From assembly GCF_040869045.1 (NCBI RefSeq), contig NW_027136976.1, positions 62,001 through 126,000 of the forward strand: a stretch of DNA of 64,000 nucleotides, read 5' to 3'. The position numbers and the translations under genes were made by a program. Positions within the stretch are counted from its first letter, which is position 1. Every line of letters begins with the position of its first letter. The notes under the pieces are model-generated. The model was not told the DNA's origin and did no database searches. It saw only the letters and a program-made list of their open reading frames with translations. Source of the stretch: Eurosta solidaginis. Taxonomy: Eukaryota; Arthropoda; Insecta; Diptera; Tephritidae. Positions 61,601-64,000 of this stretch are shown here, piece by piece.

Positions 61601-64000
61601 TGTTGAACAAAACGACTTACGTATTTTAAGCATGCTAACCTTTAGCCCGGTAAGCAAATTTAAAAAAAAACGCAATATGTAGGCTACACGAGAACGAAGA
61701 CGTCGAGTAACCAAAACAAATGCGTTAAACAAATTCGTACACGTTATTTATCAATTTAACTCTAGAATTAAAGGATATACAACGAGAAACATCGTTTGAC
61801 AACCTTTAAACAGTTTTAATAACTATCTCAAAAATTGTCGCTCTGATGCAAACAACTGATGAGTTATCTTCTTAAATTTGTTGAACAAAACGACTTGCGT
61901 ATTTTAAGCATGCTAACCTTTAGCCCGGTAAGCAAATTAAAAAAAAAACGCAATTTGTAGGCTACACGAGAACGGAGACGTCGAGTAACCAAAACAAATG
62001 CGTTAAACAAATTCGTACACGTTATTTATCAATTTAACTCTAGAATTAAAGGATATACAACGAGAAACATCGTTTGACAACCTTTAAACAGTTTTAATAA
62101 CTATCTCAAAAATTGTCGCTCTGATGCAAACAACTGATGAGTTATCTACTTAAATTTGTTGAACAAAACGACTTACGTATTTTAAGCATGCTAACCTTTA
62201 GCCCGGTAAGCAAATTAAAAAAAAAACGCAATATGTAGGCTACACGAGAACGGAGACGTCGAGTAACCAAAACAAATGCGTTAAACAAATTCGTACACGT
62301 TATTTATCAATTTAAATCTAGAATTAAAGGATGTACAACGAGAAACGTTTGACAACCTTTAAACAGTTTTAATAACTATCTCAAAAATTGTCGCTCTGAT
62401 GCAAGCAACTGATGAGTTATCTACTTAAATTTGTTAAACAAAACGACTTACGTATTTTAAGCATGCTAACCTTTAGCCCGGTAAGCAAATTAAAAAAAAA
62501 AACCCAATATGTAGGCTACACGAGAACGGAGACGTCGAGTAACCAAAACAAATGCGTTAAACAAATTCGTACACGTTATTTATCAATTTAACTCTAGAAT
62601 TAAAGAATATACAACGAGAAACAACGTTTGACAACCTTTAAACAGTTTTAATAACTATCTCAAAAATTGTCGCTCTGATGCAAGCAACTGATGAGTTATC
62701 TACTTAAATTTGTTGAACAAAACGACTTACGTATTTTAAGCATGCTAACCTTTAGCCCGGTAAGCAAATTAAAAAAAAAACGCAATATGTAGGCTACACG
62801 AGAACGGAGACGTCGAGTAACCAAAACAAATGCGTTAAACAAATTCGTACACGTTATTTATCAATTTAACTCTAGAATTAAAGGATGTACAACGAGAAAC
62901 AACGTTTGACAACCTTTAAACAGTTTTAATAAATATCTCAAAAGTTGTCGCTCTGATGCAAACAACTGATGAGTTATCTACTTAAATTTGTTGAACAAAA
63001 CGACTTACGTATTTTAAGCATGCTAACCTTTAGCCCGGTAAGCAAATTAAAAAAAAACGCAATATGTAGGCTACACGAGAACGGAGACGTCGAGTAACCA
63101 AAACAAATGCGTTAAACAAATTCGTACACCTTATTTATCAATTTAACTCTAGAATTAAAGGATATACAACGAGAAACATCGTTTGACAACCTTTAAACAG
63201 TTTTAATAACTATCTCAAAAATTGTCGCTCTGATGCAAACAACTGATGAGTTATCTACTTAAATTTGTTGAACAAAACGACTTACGTATTTTAAGCATGC
63301 TAACCTTTAGCCCCGTACGCAAATTAAAAAAAAAACGCAATATGTAGGCTACACGAAACGGAGACGTCGAGTAACCAAAACAAATGCGTTAAACAAATTC
63401 GTACACGTTATTTATCAATTTAACTCTAGAATTAAAGGATATACAACGAGAAACATCGTTTGACAACCTTTAAATAGTTTTAATAACTATCTCAAAAATT
63501 GTCGCTCTGATGCAAACAACTGATGAGTTATCTACTTAAATTTGTTGAACAAAACGACTTACGTATTTTAAGCATGCTAACCTTTAGCCCGGTAAGCAAA
63601 TTTAAAAAAAAAACGCAATATGTAGGCTACACGAGAACGAAGACGTCGAGTAACCAAAACAAATGCGTTAAACAAATTCGTACACGTTATTTATCAATTT
63701 AACTCTAGAATTAAAGGATATACAACGAGAAACATCGTTTGACAACCTTTAAACAGTTTTAATAACTATCTCAAAAATTGTCGCTCTGATGCAAACAACT
63801 GATGAGTTATCTTCTTAAATTTGTTGAACAAAACGACTTGCGTATTTTAAGCATGCTAACCTTTAGCCCGGTAAGCAAATTAAAAAAAAAACGCAATTTG
63901 TAGGCTACACGAGAACGGAGACGTCGAGTAACCAAAACAAATGCGTTAAACAAATTCGTACACGTTATTTATCAATTTAACTCTAGAATTAAAGGATGTA
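58614..64000. repeat. 278-bp satellite array after HINE copy 2 (about 19 monomers)
   Basis: A2-type monomers in unbroken register and orientation, running off the window in mid-monomer. Private variants recur: GAGAAACGTTTGAC (loss of AACA) with GCAAGCAACTG near 58735, 59290 and 62340, and ATCTTCTTAAA with CTTGCGTATT and CAATTTGTAGG near 59088, 61866 and 63809. The 61.5-62.0 kb block recurs at 63.4-63.9 kb, 1,943 bp (seven monomers) away. No gene or RNA is seen. Confidence 0.96.

Noticed and set aside
1..64000. Ribosomal intergenic spacer repeats
   Set aside because: No 18S, 5.8S or 28S sequence is present in 64 kb, and the array is much longer than typical spacer subrepeats.

Overview
The window is a single block of non-coding, highly repetitive eukaryotic DNA. 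I find no protein gene, tRNA or rRNA. About 55 kb is a head-to-tail satellite with a monomer of about 278 bp, roughly 198 monomers all in one orientation and about 33% GC by hand count. It enters and leaves the window in mid-monomer, so the array extends beyond both ends. The organism is most likely a higher fly (Diptera, Schizophora), possibly a tephritid fruit fly. That guess rests on two nested copies of a transposable element built like the dipteran DINE-1/Helentron-derived (HINE) family, and on the absence of CpG depletion. It was not checked by any database search.

Layout: (1) 1-16630, satellite subfamily A1, with AAACATGC near the monomer end and often ATTATCG and ATATGATGAAC. (2) 16631-40919, subfamily A2, with AAGCATGC, which creates an SphI site. 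It holds two interspersed monomer types: GATGTAC/AAACAACG, and GATATAC/AAACATCG with AAATAG. (3) 40920-45315, HINE copy 1. (4) 45316-54226, about 32 further A2 monomers. (5) 54227-58613, HINE copy 2, same orientation and nearly identical. (6) 58614-64000, about 19 further A2 monomers.

Each HINE copy is about 4.39 kb. Read on the minus strand it has a short terminal inverted repeat (TATACTC/GAGTATA), a CCGT microsatellite, an AT-rich core with an old internal duplication and GC-rich palindromes, an array of 23 units of 127-130 bp, a second subterminal inverted repeat, a 6-bp-stem hairpin and about 17 nt to the 3' end. No transposase, helicase or Rep coding is visible, so it is non-autonomous. 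Both copies sit in the A-tract that ends each satellite monomer.

The main biology here is array evolution. There is a sharp subfamily switch, and there are local dimeric and tetrameric higher-order repeats. Block duplications occur at whole-monomer offsets (6, 7, 11, 15 and 26 monomers), some monomers are chimeric or deleted by out-of-register exchange, and a tandem-repeat-bearing transposon appears to have been copied along with its satellite host. Pericentromeric, centromeric or other heterochromatic location is plausible but is inference. I found no sign of a new protein-coding system.
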